Assembly (NCBI GenBank): GCA_902479135.1
Contig: CABSNU010000017.1
Location: 1 to 43,481, forward strand
Length of the DNA stretch: 43,481 nucleotides
Origin: an uncultured Collinsella sp.
Lineage (GTDB): Bacteria > Actinomycetota > Coriobacteriia > Coriobacteriales > Coriobacteriaceae
Reading direction: 5' to 3'
Under the pieces are notes generated by a model. That model saw nothing but the letters and a program-made list of their open reading frames with translations. It searched no databases and was not told where the DNA came from. Below are positions 6,087-15,723 of the stretch, piece by piece. How positions within the stretch are numbered: position 1 is the first letter of the stretch; each line of letters starts with the position of its first letter. The position numbers and the translations under genes are program-made.

Positions 6087-8540
6087 TTACATCAAATCAT
6101 AGGCGTCGACGTCAACGCTCACGCTCACGCCGCGCACGGAGCCCACCTCTTTGAGGCAGGCGTCGATATCATCAGAGACATGGTACCCCACGGGCGACTT
6201 CACAAGCAGATGGAAGCGGTAACGGTCCTTGGCTCTCTCGATTACACACGAAGCCGGGCCCAGCACCTGCGGCACGGCACTCCCTGCCCGCAAAAAATCG
6301 GGCGCGGCGGCATGCCAGCGACGCTTGAGGAGCTTGGCGATGCGGCCGATGTAGTCTTGCGCGTCGTCTCGGTTCGCCGACCACACCAAAATGTTGACCA
6401 GACGCACGAACGGTGGATACAGGGCGTCGCGGCGCTGGTCCAGGTCGTAGTCGGTAAAGATCGAACGGTCGTGCTTAGCGACGGCGCGAATGACCGGATC
6501 CTCGGGCAGGTAGGTCTGGATGATCACCTCACCGGGACGATCGCCGCGACCGGCACGGCCGGCGACCTGCTCCAACAGATCGTATGCGCGCTCCCCCGCG
6601 CGAAAATCGGGAAGCTTGAGGGCAAAGTCGGCATTGACCACGCCCACGAGCGTGACCTCGGGGAAGTCGAGGCCCTTGGCGATCATCTGGGTGCCCAGAA
6701 GCACCGCGCAATCGGCGGCATCGAACTGCTCGAGCAGTTTTTTGTGCGCGTCCTTGCCACGCGTGGAGTCAGCGTCCATGCGAATGATGGCGACATCCTC
6801 GGGCAGCATCTGGTGCAGTGCGTCCTCGATCTGCTGCGTGCCCAGCCCCATTTTTGCCAGGTAGCGACTGCCGCACTTGGGGCAACGACTCGTGGGCGCG
6901 GGATACGGCTGCACGCGCCAAGACGATCCGCAGGTGTGGCACTGCAGTGTGTGCGTGCGCTCGTGGTACGTGAGCGCGGTGGAGCAGTGGTTGCAGGTGG
7001 GCACGCAGCCGCACTCGCGGCACATCAGGAACGGTGCAAAGCCACGGCGGTTATGCAGCAGCACGGCCTTCTCGCGGCGCCCGACCACACGCTCCAATCC
7101 CTCCATCAAGGGTTTTGAGAACATGGAGCGGCTGCCGTGCGAGAACTCGCGACGCAGGTCAGCAATGCGGACCGTAGGCAGCACGGCGTGTCCGGGGCGC
7201 TCGGGCATCTCGACACGCGTCCAGGTGGCACCGTTATACATGCCGCGGCGGCAGCGGTCGAGGGCCTCGGCAGAAGGCGTGGCCGACCCCAGCACGAGCG
7301 GACAGCGATAGCGGCGCGCCATCTCGGCTGCCACCTCGCGCGCATGGTAGCGCGGACTGGACCCCTGCTTGTAGCTGGTCTCGTGCTCCTCGTCAATGAT
7401 GATGAGGCCCAGGTCGTCAAGCGGGCAAAAGAGCGCCGAACGTGCGCCGACGACCACGCGGGCCGCACCGCTGGCAACCATATCCCACTGGTCCAGGCGC
7501 TCGCCGGCCGAAAGCCGCGAATGGAACACGGCGACCGTCTCGCCAAAGCGCGAACGGAAGCGGCCGACGGTCTGGGCCGTCAGCGAAATCTCGGGCACCA
7601 GCACGCAGGCCGAGCGACCGGCTGCAAGCACGCGCTCAATGGCGGAGAGGTAAACCTCGGTTTTGCCGGAGCCGGTGACGCCGTCGACCAACACCACGTC
7701 GCCATGAGCGTCCAGACGGGCGCGCTCAATCTGCGCGAGTGCCTGTTGCTGGCCGTTGGTAAGGGAGACCGGCGCCTTGCCGCTTGCCGAGGACAGCGTG
7801 GTCTGCTCGCTGCAACCGCGCCAGGCACGGCGCTCCTCCACCACCACGACGCCGCGTTTTTCGAGAGCCTTGATGGTCGCCGACATACTGTTATAGAGAA
7901 GGTTGAGGTCGCGCGTCGTGACAGGACCACACTGGAGCGCCTCGATGAGTTGGCGCTGGCGGACCGCGGTCTTGGGCGGCGTATAGTCGAAGCCCTCGGG
8001 CGTGAGCATGACCCAGCGGTTTTGGATAGGCTTGACGGCGGGACGTTCAACCGTCCACACACCGTCGTCGCCCTTGACCACACGGGGGCCGCCACCCGGA
8101 GGCAAGAACAGGCGCAGGCACTCGGAAAGCGTCGCGACATACTCGCGGCTCATCCAACGTGCGATGCGGGCGGCTTCGGCGGTAAAGAGCGGTTTGCTGA
8201 GGATGGCCTCGATGGGCTTGATGCGCACGGGGTCGAGGGCGTTGTTGCCCGGCAGATCGCCCAAATCAGGCGCAATGTCAACGACATAGCCCGCGGCGGC
8301 ACGGTTACCAAAGTGGACCAGGACCGTGGATCCGATCTGGACCTCGTTGGCAAGGGACTCGGGGATGCCGTAAGCAAACGGTTCCGACAGCGCACGGGTG
8401 GGGATGTCGAGGACCACGCTCGCGTAGGCGGCAGGGGGCTCGGGCGCAGGCTTAGACTGAGCCGAGGCAGCGGCAGGCTTGGGCTTCACCGGAGCTTCCT
8501 CCGGTTCCGGCGAACCAAACAGCGACAGTTGTTGAGCCAT
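6087..8540 (-). CDS. priA: Primosomal protein N' (replication restart helicase PriA)
   Basis: PriA recognises stalled replication forks and reloads the replicative helicase, acting as a 3'-5' superfamily 2 helicase. The 817-residue protein has the N-terminal DNA-binding region (about 40-145), Walker A DGVTGSGKT (286-294), a DEEH box (383-386) and helicase motifs such as GSATPS. Eight zinc-binding cysteines sit as CxxC pairs at about 507/510, 516/519, 534/537 and 553/556. The first 38 residues (proline/alanine-rich, after MAQQLSLFG) extend beyond the usual start. GAGGTGG precedes ATG 8540. It is followed closely by def. Confidence 0.95.
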   Translation of the reverse strand: MAQQLSLFGSPEPEEAPVKPKPAAASAQSKPAPEPPAAYASVVLDIPTRALSEPFAYGIPESLANEVQIGSTVLVHFGNRAAAGYVVDIAPDLGDLPGNNALDPVRIKPIEAILSKPLFTAEAARIARWMSREYVATLSECLRLFLPPGGGPRVVKGDDGVWTVERPAVKPIQNRWVMLTPEGFDYTPPKTAVRQRQLIEALQCGPVTTRDLNLLYNSMSATIKALEKRGVVVVEERRAWRGCSEQTTLSSASGKAPVSLTNGQQQALAQIERARLDAHGDVVLVDGVTGSGKTEVYLSAIERVLAAGRSACVLVPEISLTAQTVGRFRSRFGETVAVFHSRLSAGERLDQWDMVASGAARVVVGARSALFCPLDDLGLIIIDEEHETSYKQGSSPRYHAREVAAEMARRYRCPLVLGSATPSAEALDRCRRGMYNGATWTRVEMPERPGHAVLPTVRIADLRREFSHGSRSMFSKPLMEGLERVVGRREKAVLLHNRRGFAPFLMCRECGCVPTCNHCSTALTYHERTHTLQCHTCGSSWRVQPYPAPTSRCPKCGSRYLAKMGLGTQQIEDALHQMLPEDVAIIRMDADSTRGKDAHKKLLEQFDAADCAVLLGTQMIAKGLDFPEVTLVGVVNADFALKLPDFRAGERAYDLLEQVAGRAGRGDRPGEVIIQTYLPEDPVIRAVAKHDRSIFTDYDLDQRRDALYPPFVRLVNILVWSANRDDAQDYIGRIAKLLKRRWHAAAPDFLRAGSAVPQVLGPASCVIERAKDRYRFHLLVKSPVGYHVSDDIDACLKEVGSVRGVSVSVDVDAYDLM

Positions 8541-8573
8541 ACACCACCTCTAACGAACGGACCTGAAAGGGGT

Positions 8574-8673
8574 GGGACAAAATAATCAGTAGAGTTTGTC
8601 CCATGGCCGATACGAGTGTCGAGCTTGTTGCGTCACTCGAACATGGGACAAACACTACTGATTATTTTGTCCC
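8574..8673. repeat. Long inverted repeat upstream of priA
   Basis: Two 32-base arms (8574-8605, starting GGGACAAAATAATCAGTAG, and 8642-8673) are reverse complements with one mismatch. The spacer holds an inner CGAGTG/CACTCG stem. Each arm is itself an interrupted palindrome (GGGACAAA ... TTTGTCCC). It fills most of the gap between gltX and priA. The GGGACA/TGTCCC ends recur in other gaps of this window. It looks like a MITE- or REP-type mobile palindrome; this class assignment is inference. Confidence 0.85.
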
Positions 8674-8695
8674 AGCAACCCACTCATCGGTACAG

Positions 8696-8727
8696 AAACA
8701 AGAGCCCCGCTCGGGGGAACGGGGCTC
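8696..8727 (-). terminator. gltX terminator
   Basis: On the minus strand, GAGCCCCG and CGGGGCTC (8727-8702) form an 8-pair GC stem followed by TTGTTTCT. It lies 24 bases after the gltX stop, where an intrinsic terminator is expected. Confidence 0.7.
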
Positions 8728-8750
8728 GGATACATGCGTTTACGCGTCTA

Positions 8751-10226
8751 CTATAGCGCCATCGTGCGGGCGCGGTCGATACGCGCCAGGCAGTCGTCGC
8801 GGCCGACGAGCGCCATGGTCTCGCCCAGCGGAGGGCTCACCATGTTGCCGCAGACGGCGACGCGCACGGCCTGGAACACCACGCGCTTCTTAAGGTCCAT
8901 CTGCTCGGGCAGCGGCTCAAGCGCGGCGTCGATGGCCTCGGCAGTCCACTTGTCCACGCCCTCGAGCGCGGCCTTGGCGGCATCCAGAATGGCGCCCATG
9001 CCTTCCTTGGCCAAGCCCTTATTGACGGACTTCTCGTCATACTCGAGCGTCTCGGCCGTAGCAAAGATGGGAGCGGCGACGGTCACGGCGTCGGCCGGCA
9101 TCTTGGTGCGCGGCTTGACGATGGCGGCAAGAGCGTCGATCCAGTCCTCGCCGTACTCGACATTACCCTCGATAAGACCCGCCTCGTGCAGCTCGGGGAC
9201 CATGATCTCGTCGGCAAACTGGGCATCGGACATGCCATTGATGTACTCGGCATTGACCCAATCGAGCTTCTTGGGGTCGAAGGTCGCCGGGTTCTTGGAG
9301 ATGCGGTCGAGCGAGAACTTGCTGGCCAGGACATCGCGCGGGATGATCGTGGTCTCGCCGTCGAGCGACCAACCGAGCAGCGCCAGGTAGTTGACGAAGG
9401 CGTCGGAAAGGTAACCGGCGTCGCGGTACTCCTCCACCGAGGTGGCGCCATGGCGCTTGGAGAGCTTCTTGCCGTCGGCGCCCAGGATCATGGAGATGTG
9501 GGCGAACGTGGGCACGGGCGCGCCGAGGGCCTCGTAGACCATGACCTGACGCGGGGTGTTGGACAGGTGGTCGTCGCCGCGGATGACATGGGTGATCTTC
9601 ATCATGGCGTCGTCGACGACGGTCGCGAAGTTGTACGTGGGCGTGCCGTCGGAGCGGAAGATGACAAAGTCGTCGAGCTCCTTGGCGTCGAAGGTCACCT
9701 CGCCGTGGACGGCATCGTGAATGACGACGTCGCCGCGGTCCTCGGGCACCTTGATGCGTAGGACATAGGACTCGCCGGCCTCGATGCGACGGCGGGCCTC
9801 CTCGGGATCAAGATCGCGGCAACGGCGCTGATAGCCCTGGAAGGGGTCCTTACGCTCCTGCGCGGCCTTGCGGTCGGCGTCGAGCTGCTCCTTGGTGCAG
9901 AAGCAGGGATAGGCCTTGCCCTCGTCCCAAAGCTTCTGGGCGGCCTGCTTGTACAGGTCCAGGCGCTCGGTCTGGGCATAGGGGCCATAGTCGCCGCCCA
10001 CCTCGGGACCCTCGTCCCAATCCAGGCCCAGCCAACGCATGGCGCGCAGGATGATCTGCGTATTCTCGTCGGTGGAACGGGTGGGATCGGTGTCGTCGAT
10101 GCGCAGGATGAAAGTGCCGCCGTTTGCGCGGGCGAAAGCCCAGTTATAGATAGCGGTGCGGGCGCCGCCGATGTGCAGCTTGCCCGTCGGTGAGGGTGCA
10201 AAGCGGACGCGAACGTCTGATGCCAT
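8751..10226 (-). CDS. gltX: Glutamate--tRNA ligase
   Basis: A class I aminoacyl-tRNA synthetase that charges tRNA-Glu. The 491-residue protein has the 'HIGH' signature as KLHIGGART (17-23) and the 'KMSKS' signature as KLSKRHG (254-260), with the anticodon-binding half after about 320. The start ATG 10226 is chosen because it begins the conserved MASDVRVRFAPSPTG and has GGAG 6-7 bases upstream; longer in-frame extensions add unrelated sequence. It stands alone between a palindrome-rich upstream gap shared with metK (divergent) and its own terminator. Two tRNA-Glu genes lie at the right end of the window. Confidence 0.95.
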   Translation of the reverse strand: MASDVRVRFAPSPTGKLHIGGARTAIYNWAFARANGGTFILRIDDTDPTRSTDENTQIILRAMRWLGLDWDEGPEVGGDYGPYAQTERLDLYKQAAQKLWDEGKAYPCFCTKEQLDADRKAAQERKDPFQGYQRRCRDLDPEEARRRIEAGESYVLRIKVPEDRGDVVIHDAVHGEVTFDAKELDDFVIFRSDGTPTYNFATVVDDAMMKITHVIRGDDHLSNTPRQVMVYEALGAPVPTFAHISMILGADGKKLSKRHGATSVEEYRDAGYLSDAFVNYLALLGWSLDGETTIIPRDVLASKFSLDRISKNPATFDPKKLDWVNAEYINGMSDAQFADEIMVPELHEAGLIEGNVEYGEDWIDALAAIVKPRTKMPADAVTVAAPIFATAETLEYDEKSVNKGLAKEGMGAILDAAKAALEGVDKWTAEAIDAALEPLPEQMDLKKRVVFQAVRVAVCGNMVSPPLGETMALVGRDDCLARIDRARTMAL

Positions 10227-10307
10227 GGAAATCTCCTCGATTGCAGGATGGATGTCTAACCGCACCAGTATAAAGCAACAAAGCAACCTCCGCACAAAGG
10301 GCACCGA

Positions 10308-10451
10308 CCTACTCATTGGGGATACTCATTGGGGACAGTCTTAAATGACCATTCTTTGGGCAACCTGTCGGCACTTAGGTAAGGCTGGTCATTTAAGTCT
10401 GTCCCCAATGAGTACCCGGCTGGTGATTTAAGCCTGTCCCCAATGAGTAGG
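10308..10451. repeat. Nested inverted and direct repeats between gltX and metK
   Basis: Outer arms CCTACTCATTGGGGA (10308-10322) and TCCCCAATGAGTAGG (10437-10451) are exact reverse complements. Inside, 29-base arms (10323-10351 and 10386-10414, core GGGGACAGTCTTAAATGACC) pair with one mismatch. A third copy at 10420-10449 is a near-exact direct repeat of 10385-10414. The core occurs four times in all. This arrangement resembles clustered REP/MITE units. It occupies nearly half of the 331-base divergent gap; the rest holds the metK promoter region and leader hairpin. Confidence 0.85.
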
Positions 10452-10484
10452 TGCGGAAAGGGTGTGAATGTTTGATTTACGCGC

Positions 10485-10490
10485 TATGAT
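10485..10490 (+). promoter_or_regulatory. Possible -10 element of metK
   Basis: TATGAT at 10485-10490 fits a sigma70-type -10 hexamer about 70 bases before metK. No good -35 is seen at 16-18 bases upstream (GTGTGA region), so the call is tentative. Confidence 0.35.
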
Positions 10491-10508
10491 GTGCCTTTGC
10501 ATAGAGAG

Positions 10509-10535
10509 CCCGGCGGAATGGTAACGGTCGCCGGG
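10509..10535 (+). promoter_or_regulatory. Leader stem-loop before metK
   Basis: CCCGGCG (10509-10515) and CGCCGGG (10529-10535) pair perfectly around a 13-base loop. The stem ends 22 bases before the metK start and is followed by ACACGTTTTTG and the GAAAGGA ribosome site. It could be a small attenuator. It does not match the SAM riboswitch consensus sequences I know. Confidence 0.4.
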
Positions 10536-10557
10536 ACACGTTTTTGAAAGGACAATC

Positions 10558-11838
<1,281 letters not shown>

Positions 11839-11875
11839 GCTAACGGCAAAAGCTACAGCAAAGAAACAACGCACC

Positions 11876-11911
11876 AAAAGAAGTACCGGCTCCAACCGGT
11901 ACTTCTTTTTT
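11876..11911 (+). terminator. metK intrinsic terminator
   Basis: AAGAAGTACCGG and CCGGTACTTCTT form a perfect 12-pair stem with loop CTCCAA, followed by TTTT. It lies about 40 bases after the metK stop: a textbook rho-independent terminator. Confidence 0.92.
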
Positions 11912-12006
11912 ATTTAAAGGTGGTGAAGATGAGCCGACCTGGGACATGGAATAGGTCATAGGCCGATAAATTTCGCAGCAGAGCGACTCCAACCATGTAT
12001 CCTAAG

Positions 12007-12125
12007 TTCCGAGGGCTTTGGTATTTGGTCGGTCGCGAGTTCCGCACGAGCCGGAGAGCACTTAATGTGCTCTCCGTGCGAGCAGGACTGCCCGAGCAGG
12101 CGACCAAATACCAAAGCCCTCGGAA
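12007..12125. repeat. 119-base palindromic element upstream of the serine dehydratase
   Basis: Perfect 25-base terminal inverted repeats (12007-12031, starting TTCCGAGGGCTTTGGTATTT, and 12101-12125) enclose an inner perfect 10-base stem, CGGAGAGCAC (12052-12061) with GTGCTCTCCG (12067-12076), loop TTAAT. The whole would fold into a long branched hairpin. It lies 56 bases before the serine dehydratase start. No flanking target duplication is evident. It may be a MITE-like element or a structured leader. The rest of the 343-base gap holds only the metK terminator and unremarkable sequence. Confidence 0.8.
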
Positions 12126-12181
12126 CGGCGGGACAGAGTATGCCCCGTCCCTCGGGACGACGGGATTGAACAGGAGCGCAT

Positions 12182-13789
12182 ATGGCAGGCAAGCCGCAAA
12201 CACTAGCTACGACCTCGGCATTCGAGATCTTGGGGCCCGTCATGGTCGGCCCCAGCTCATCGCACACCGCCGGCGCCCTGCGCTGCGCCCAAGTTGCCGC
12301 CAGCCTGCTGGAAGGCCGCATCACTAAGGTCACCTTTGGCCTGTGGAACTCCTTTGCCCACACCTACCGCGGCCACGGCACCGATCGTGCGCTCGTCGCG
12401 GGCATCCTGGGCCTCGACACCGATGACGAGAACATCAAGCAGGCCTTCGACCTCGCGCACGAGCAGGGCCTCGAATATCACTTTGACATCAAGGGCGACG
12501 ACGCCTCCATCCACCCCAACACCGTCGACATCGACATGGTCGACGACACGGGCGCCACGGCCCAGGTCCGCGGTGAGAGCCTGGGCGGCGGCAAGATGCG
12601 CATCAGCCGCATTAACGGCGTCGGCGTCGACATCTCGGGCATGTACTCCACACTCTTCGTGGCGCACTACGACGTCCCCGGCGTGCTTGCCGCGCTCACG
12701 AACCTGCTCGCCTACGCACACGTGAACATCGCCTTCTGCCGCACCTACCGCACCGAAGTGGGCGGCCAGGCCTACTCCGTCTTCGAGACCGACGGCGCGC
12801 CCGACGACACCGTCGTCCCCATGCTCCGCAAACTCGACAATGTCGATTACGCGACCTTTATCGAGCTCCCCGGTTCTGCCTCGTCGCTCTCCCCCGGTGT
12901 CTCGGCAAAGGAGATCTTCGACGACGGCGAGCAGCTGCTCGATGCGTGCGCCGAGCTCGGCCTGAATATCGGCGCCGTTATGGCCGTGCGCGAGGCGCGT
13001 CTGACCGGCGAGGCCCACGCCGTCGCCGCCATGCGCCGCGTGCTCGACGTCATGCGCGAGGAGACCACGACCCCCATCGTCAATCCGCAACGATCGCTCG
13101 GCGGGCTTATCGGCGGCGAGGCTAAACTCGTCGATGCCACCGGCCGCAACGATTTGAGCACGAGCCTGATGGGCACCGTTCAAACCGACGCCGTGGCCCG
13201 CGCGATGGCCGTGCTCGAGCGCTCCGCCACGATGGGAGTGATCGTCGCCGCTCCCACGGCAGGCTCCGCGGGTGTCGTGCCCGGCTGCGTGCTGACGCTC
13301 GCCGATCACCTTCAGCTCGACGACGAGCAGGTCATGGACGCGCTCTACTGCGCAGCCGCCATCGGCCTCAACCTCACCACGAGCGCCTGCGTCGCCGGTG
13401 CCGAGGGCGGCTGCCAGGCCGAGGTGGGAAGCGCCGCTGCCATGGCAGCCGCCGCGTTGGTGCAGATGCTCGGCGGCACGCCCGAGCAGGCGCTCGACGC
13501 CAGTTCCATCGCGCTGAGTAACCTGCTGGGCCTCGTTTGTGACCCCGTCGGTGGCCTCGTGGAGGTGCCCTGCCAAAACCGCAACGCCATTGGCGTGGCA
13601 GCGGCCTTTAGCTCGGCACAACTCGCCCTCGCAGGCATTAAGAGCTTGGTGCCGTTTGACCAGATGGCACATGTCATGCTCTCGGTGGGTCACGCGTTGC
13701 CGGCCACGCTGCGCGAGACGGCAAAGGGCGGCATCGCGCAGGCTCCGGCCGCACTTTCGACCTGTGCAAAATGCGGCGTGTGCGGATAA
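12182..13789 (+). CDS. sdaA: L-serine ammonia-lyase, iron-sulfur type, fused beta-alpha chain
   Basis: It converts L-serine to pyruvate and ammonia using an oxygen-sensitive [4Fe-4S] cluster. The 535-residue chain joins the two subunits that are separate in Bacillus. The beta part carries GPSSSHTAG (23-31) and an ACT-like segment (about 160-230, GVLAALTNLLAYAHVNI). The alpha part (about 250-535) contains NPQRSLGG, APTAGSAG, two cysteines in TSACVAGAEGGCQAE (about 402 and 411) and one in VEVPC (about 464), plausible cluster ligands. The C-terminus adds CAKCGVC, also cysteine-rich. AGGAG lies 5 bases before ATG 12182. It is followed by its own terminator. Confidence 0.93.
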   Translation: MAGKPQTLATTSAFEILGPVMVGPSSSHTAGALRCAQVAASLLEGRITKVTFGLWNSFAHTYRGHGTDRALVAGILGLDTDDENIKQAFDLAHEQGLEYHFDIKGDDASIHPNTVDIDMVDDTGATAQVRGESLGGGKMRISRINGVGVDISGMYSTLFVAHYDVPGVLAALTNLLAYAHVNIAFCRTYRTEVGGQAYSVFETDGAPDDTVVPMLRKLDNVDYATFIELPGSASSLSPGVSAKEIFDDGEQLLDACAELGLNIGAVMAVREARLTGEAHAVAAMRRVLDVMREETTTPIVNPQRSLGGLIGGEAKLVDATGRNDLSTSLMGTVQTDAVARAMAVLERSATMGVIVAAPTAGSAGVVPGCVLTLADHLQLDDEQVMDALYCAAAIGLNLTTSACVAGAEGGCQAEVGSAAAMAAAALVQMLGGTPEQALDASSIALSNLLGLVCDPVGGLVEVPCQNRNAIGVAAAFSSAQLALAGIKSLVPFDQMAHVMLSVGHALPATLRETAKGGIAQAPAALSTCAKCGVCG

Positions 13790-13807
13790 CGGCAAAGAAT
13801 GACTCAA

Positions 13808-13834
13808 AGGTGGGACAAATGTCCCACCTCTTTT
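13808..13834 (+). terminator. Serine dehydratase terminator
   Basis: AGGTGGGAC (13808-13816) and GTCCCACCT (13821-13829) form a 9-pair stem with loop AAAT, then CTTTT. It lies 18 bases after the stop codon. The stem contains the GGGACA core seen in the intergenic palindromes. Confidence 0.85.
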
Positions 13835-13875
13835 GAATGCCACCGTTTCCGTACCACAAACAGCAGGGCAATCGC

Positions 13876-13881
13876 TATAAT
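13876..13881 (+). promoter_or_regulatory. -10 element for the L,D-transpeptidase gene
   Basis: TATAAT at 13876-13881 is a perfect sigma70-type -10 hexamer, 58 bases before the chosen start. The -35 region is not obvious. Confidence 0.5.
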
Positions 13882-13938
13882 GCAAGCCCAGTAAAAACAC
13901 GATGAGCCATAAGGCGAAATTCGAAGGATATGCATACG

Positions 13939-15654
13939 ATGTCGCAAAACGATCGAACTCAACTGATTCCCGATCCGCAGCAGCCGAGCAGGCACACCGG
14001 CGGCGTTCAGTCACCGCGTCCTATCACGCCGAGCCACGGTCAGCAGCGTGGTGCTGCAAACGCTTCCCAACGCCCAAACCAACAGCGACAGCAGCGCCAG
14101 GCAAACGGCAATGCGCCCAAGCAGCCCCCCACGCACGCCCGAGGCGATCGCGGCCCCGCGCGCAAGTCCGCCGGCAACAATAAGTCGGGCAAAAAGACGA
14201 CGCTCTTTGTCGTCTTGGGTCTTATCGTCATTGTCTATATCGTAGGAATCGTAGCGTTTTCGCAGCTAGCCTACCCCAACACCACCATCGCCGGCGTCGA
14301 CGTCTCGTTCTCCAACGCTTCGTCTGCCGCTACCAAGGTCAATTCGGCATGGAAGCACTATAAGCTCACCGTGACAGGCGATGACTTTAGCTGGACCTAT
14401 CAGCCCGAGTCCGATGAGCCCATCGTCGATGGCGAAGCTGCCGCAAAAGAGATCATTAGCCATAACGAAGCCTTTATCTGGCCGGTCCGTCTCGTAGAGT
14501 CTTTTAGTGGCAAGACCAAAACAACCGCTGCCTCCAACGAAGTCGATCTTGATCAAGACGTCGACCTGTCCATGCTCTCCGATACCTTTGACCAAAAGAA
14601 GTTTGAGAAGGATCTGGGCGCCGCCATCGACGAGTTTAACGAGGGGCGTTCGGGCACGTTCGAGGCCAATAGCTCCTATGACGAGCAGGCCGGCAAGTTT
14701 ACCGTCGAGAAGGCGCGCTCCAACGAAAAACTCAACCGCGAGCATGTCATTAAGTATGCCGAGCTCGAGCTTGCCTCGCTGGCCGAGACCGTCGATCTTA
14801 CGAAGCTCGGCAACGATGCCTATGAGCCGCTCAATGGAACGCTGACCGATGATCAGATTCAGGCCGCATGCGATACCGCCAACAACTTCCTGGGCGTCAA
14901 CGTGACCCTCAAGCTCAACGGCGAGGATGCCGGCAAGGTTGATGGCAGCTCCGTGTTGCAGTGGATCAGCTTTGCCGATCCGGCCAATCCCACGCTCGAT
15001 ACGTCGCAGATCAGCAGCTGGGCAGCCGAGCTCGCCAACGGCTTTAATACCGTGGGCTCCACTCGCTGGTGGACGCGCGCCGATGGCAAGCAGTGCGCCG
15101 TCGAAGGCGGCGACTTTGGTTGGTCCATCGACAGCAGCTCGCTCGCCAAGCAGGTCGAGGACGCCATTAACAACAAGCAGACCGGCGAAATCGAGATCAA
15201 GTACTCCCAGAAGGCCGACACCTTTACCGCAAAGGGAGAGCCCGACTGGAAGGCGTATATCGACGTCGACCTGTCAGAGCAGCACGCGCGCTACTATGAC
15301 GAGAGCGGCAATATCGTGTGGGAGGCCAACTTTATTTCCGGCAAACCGGGCGAAGACGCCACCCCCGAGGGCGTGTGGCAGATCAACAGCAACGACGGCG
15401 GCAGCACCCTGATCGGAGCCAAAGACCCCGAGACGGGTAAGCCCAAATACGAGAGCCCGGTGAGCTACTGGATGCCGTTCGAGGGCAACATGATCGGTTT
15501 CCACGATGCCACCTGGCAAAACGACAAGAGCTTCGATAACGCCGAGTCGTACAAGTGGTGCGGCAGCCACGGTTGCATCAACCTGCGCCTGGCAGACGCC
15601 AAGGCACTTCACGACTGCATCAAAGTCGGCCTGTGCGTGGTTGTCCACTCGTAG
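13939..15654 (+). CDS. Membrane-anchored L,D-transpeptidase (YkuD domain)
   Basis: It is predicted to make 3-3 cross-links in peptidoglycan or attach proteins to it, outside the membrane. The 571-residue protein has a disordered Gln/Pro/Arg-rich cytoplasmic head (1-80), one membrane helix (about 86-108), a long extracellular region with peptidoglycan-binding-like repeats (about 115-430), and a C-terminal YkuD domain. The catalytic motif SHGCINLRL has its cysteine near 546, with the upstream GFHDA histidine. I chose ATG 13939 because GAAGGA stands 10 bases away; the in-frame ATG at 13930 lies almost on top of it. It stands alone between a terminator and the efflux operon. Confidence 0.92.
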   Translation: MSQNDRTQLIPDPQQPSRHTGGVQSPRPITPSHGQQRGAANASQRPNQQRQQRQANGNAPKQPPTHARGDRGPARKSAGNNKSGKKTTLFVVLGLIVIVYIVGIVAFSQLAYPNTTIAGVDVSFSNASSAATKVNSAWKHYKLTVTGDDFSWTYQPESDEPIVDGEAAAKEIISHNEAFIWPVRLVESFSGKTKTTAASNEVDLDQDVDLSMLSDTFDQKKFEKDLGAAIDEFNEGRSGTFEANSSYDEQAGKFTVEKARSNEKLNREHVIKYAELELASLAETVDLTKLGNDAYEPLNGTLTDDQIQAACDTANNFLGVNVTLKLNGEDAGKVDGSSVLQWISFADPANPTLDTSQISSWAAELANGFNTVGSTRWWTRADGKQCAVEGGDFGWSIDSSSLAKQVEDAINNKQTGEIEIKYSQKADTFTAKGEPDWKAYIDVDLSEQHARYYDESGNIVWEANFISGKPGEDATPEGVWQINSNDGGSTLIGAKDPETGKPKYESPVSYWMPFEGNMIGFHDATWQNDKSFDNAESYKWCGSHGCINLRLADAKALHDCIKVGLCVVVHS

Positions 15655-15679
15655 TGCAACGCGCGCATTCCTACAACGT

Positions 15680-15708
15680 GGAACTGCTGCGACCAATCTA
15701 ACAGTTCC
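15680..15708 (+). terminator. Possible terminator after the L,D-transpeptidase gene
   Basis: GGAACTG (15680-15686) and CAGTTCC (15702-15708) are perfect reverse complements 25 bases after the stop. No T-run follows, so it is a weak candidate. Confidence 0.35.
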
Positions 15709-15723
15709 GAAAGAAACCGTCCT

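Noticed and set aside
5502..7118. Long plus-strand open frame across def and priA
   Set aside because: Antisense shadow of two well-supported genes; no plausible start or motif.
10491..10557. SAM riboswitch before metK
   Set aside because: The leader is too short and lacks the conserved SAM-I/IV core; only a single stem-loop is present.
12007..12181. T-box or glycine-type riboswitch before the serine dehydratase
   Set aside because: The T-box sequence (AGGGTGGNACCGCG-like) and glycine aptamer motifs are absent; only a long palindrome is seen.
12257..14014. Long minus-strand open frame opposite the serine dehydratase gene
   Set aside because: It is a shadow of a GC-rich gene: low-complexity His/Ala/Gly/Asp composition, no family motifs, while the plus-strand frame is a clear enzyme.
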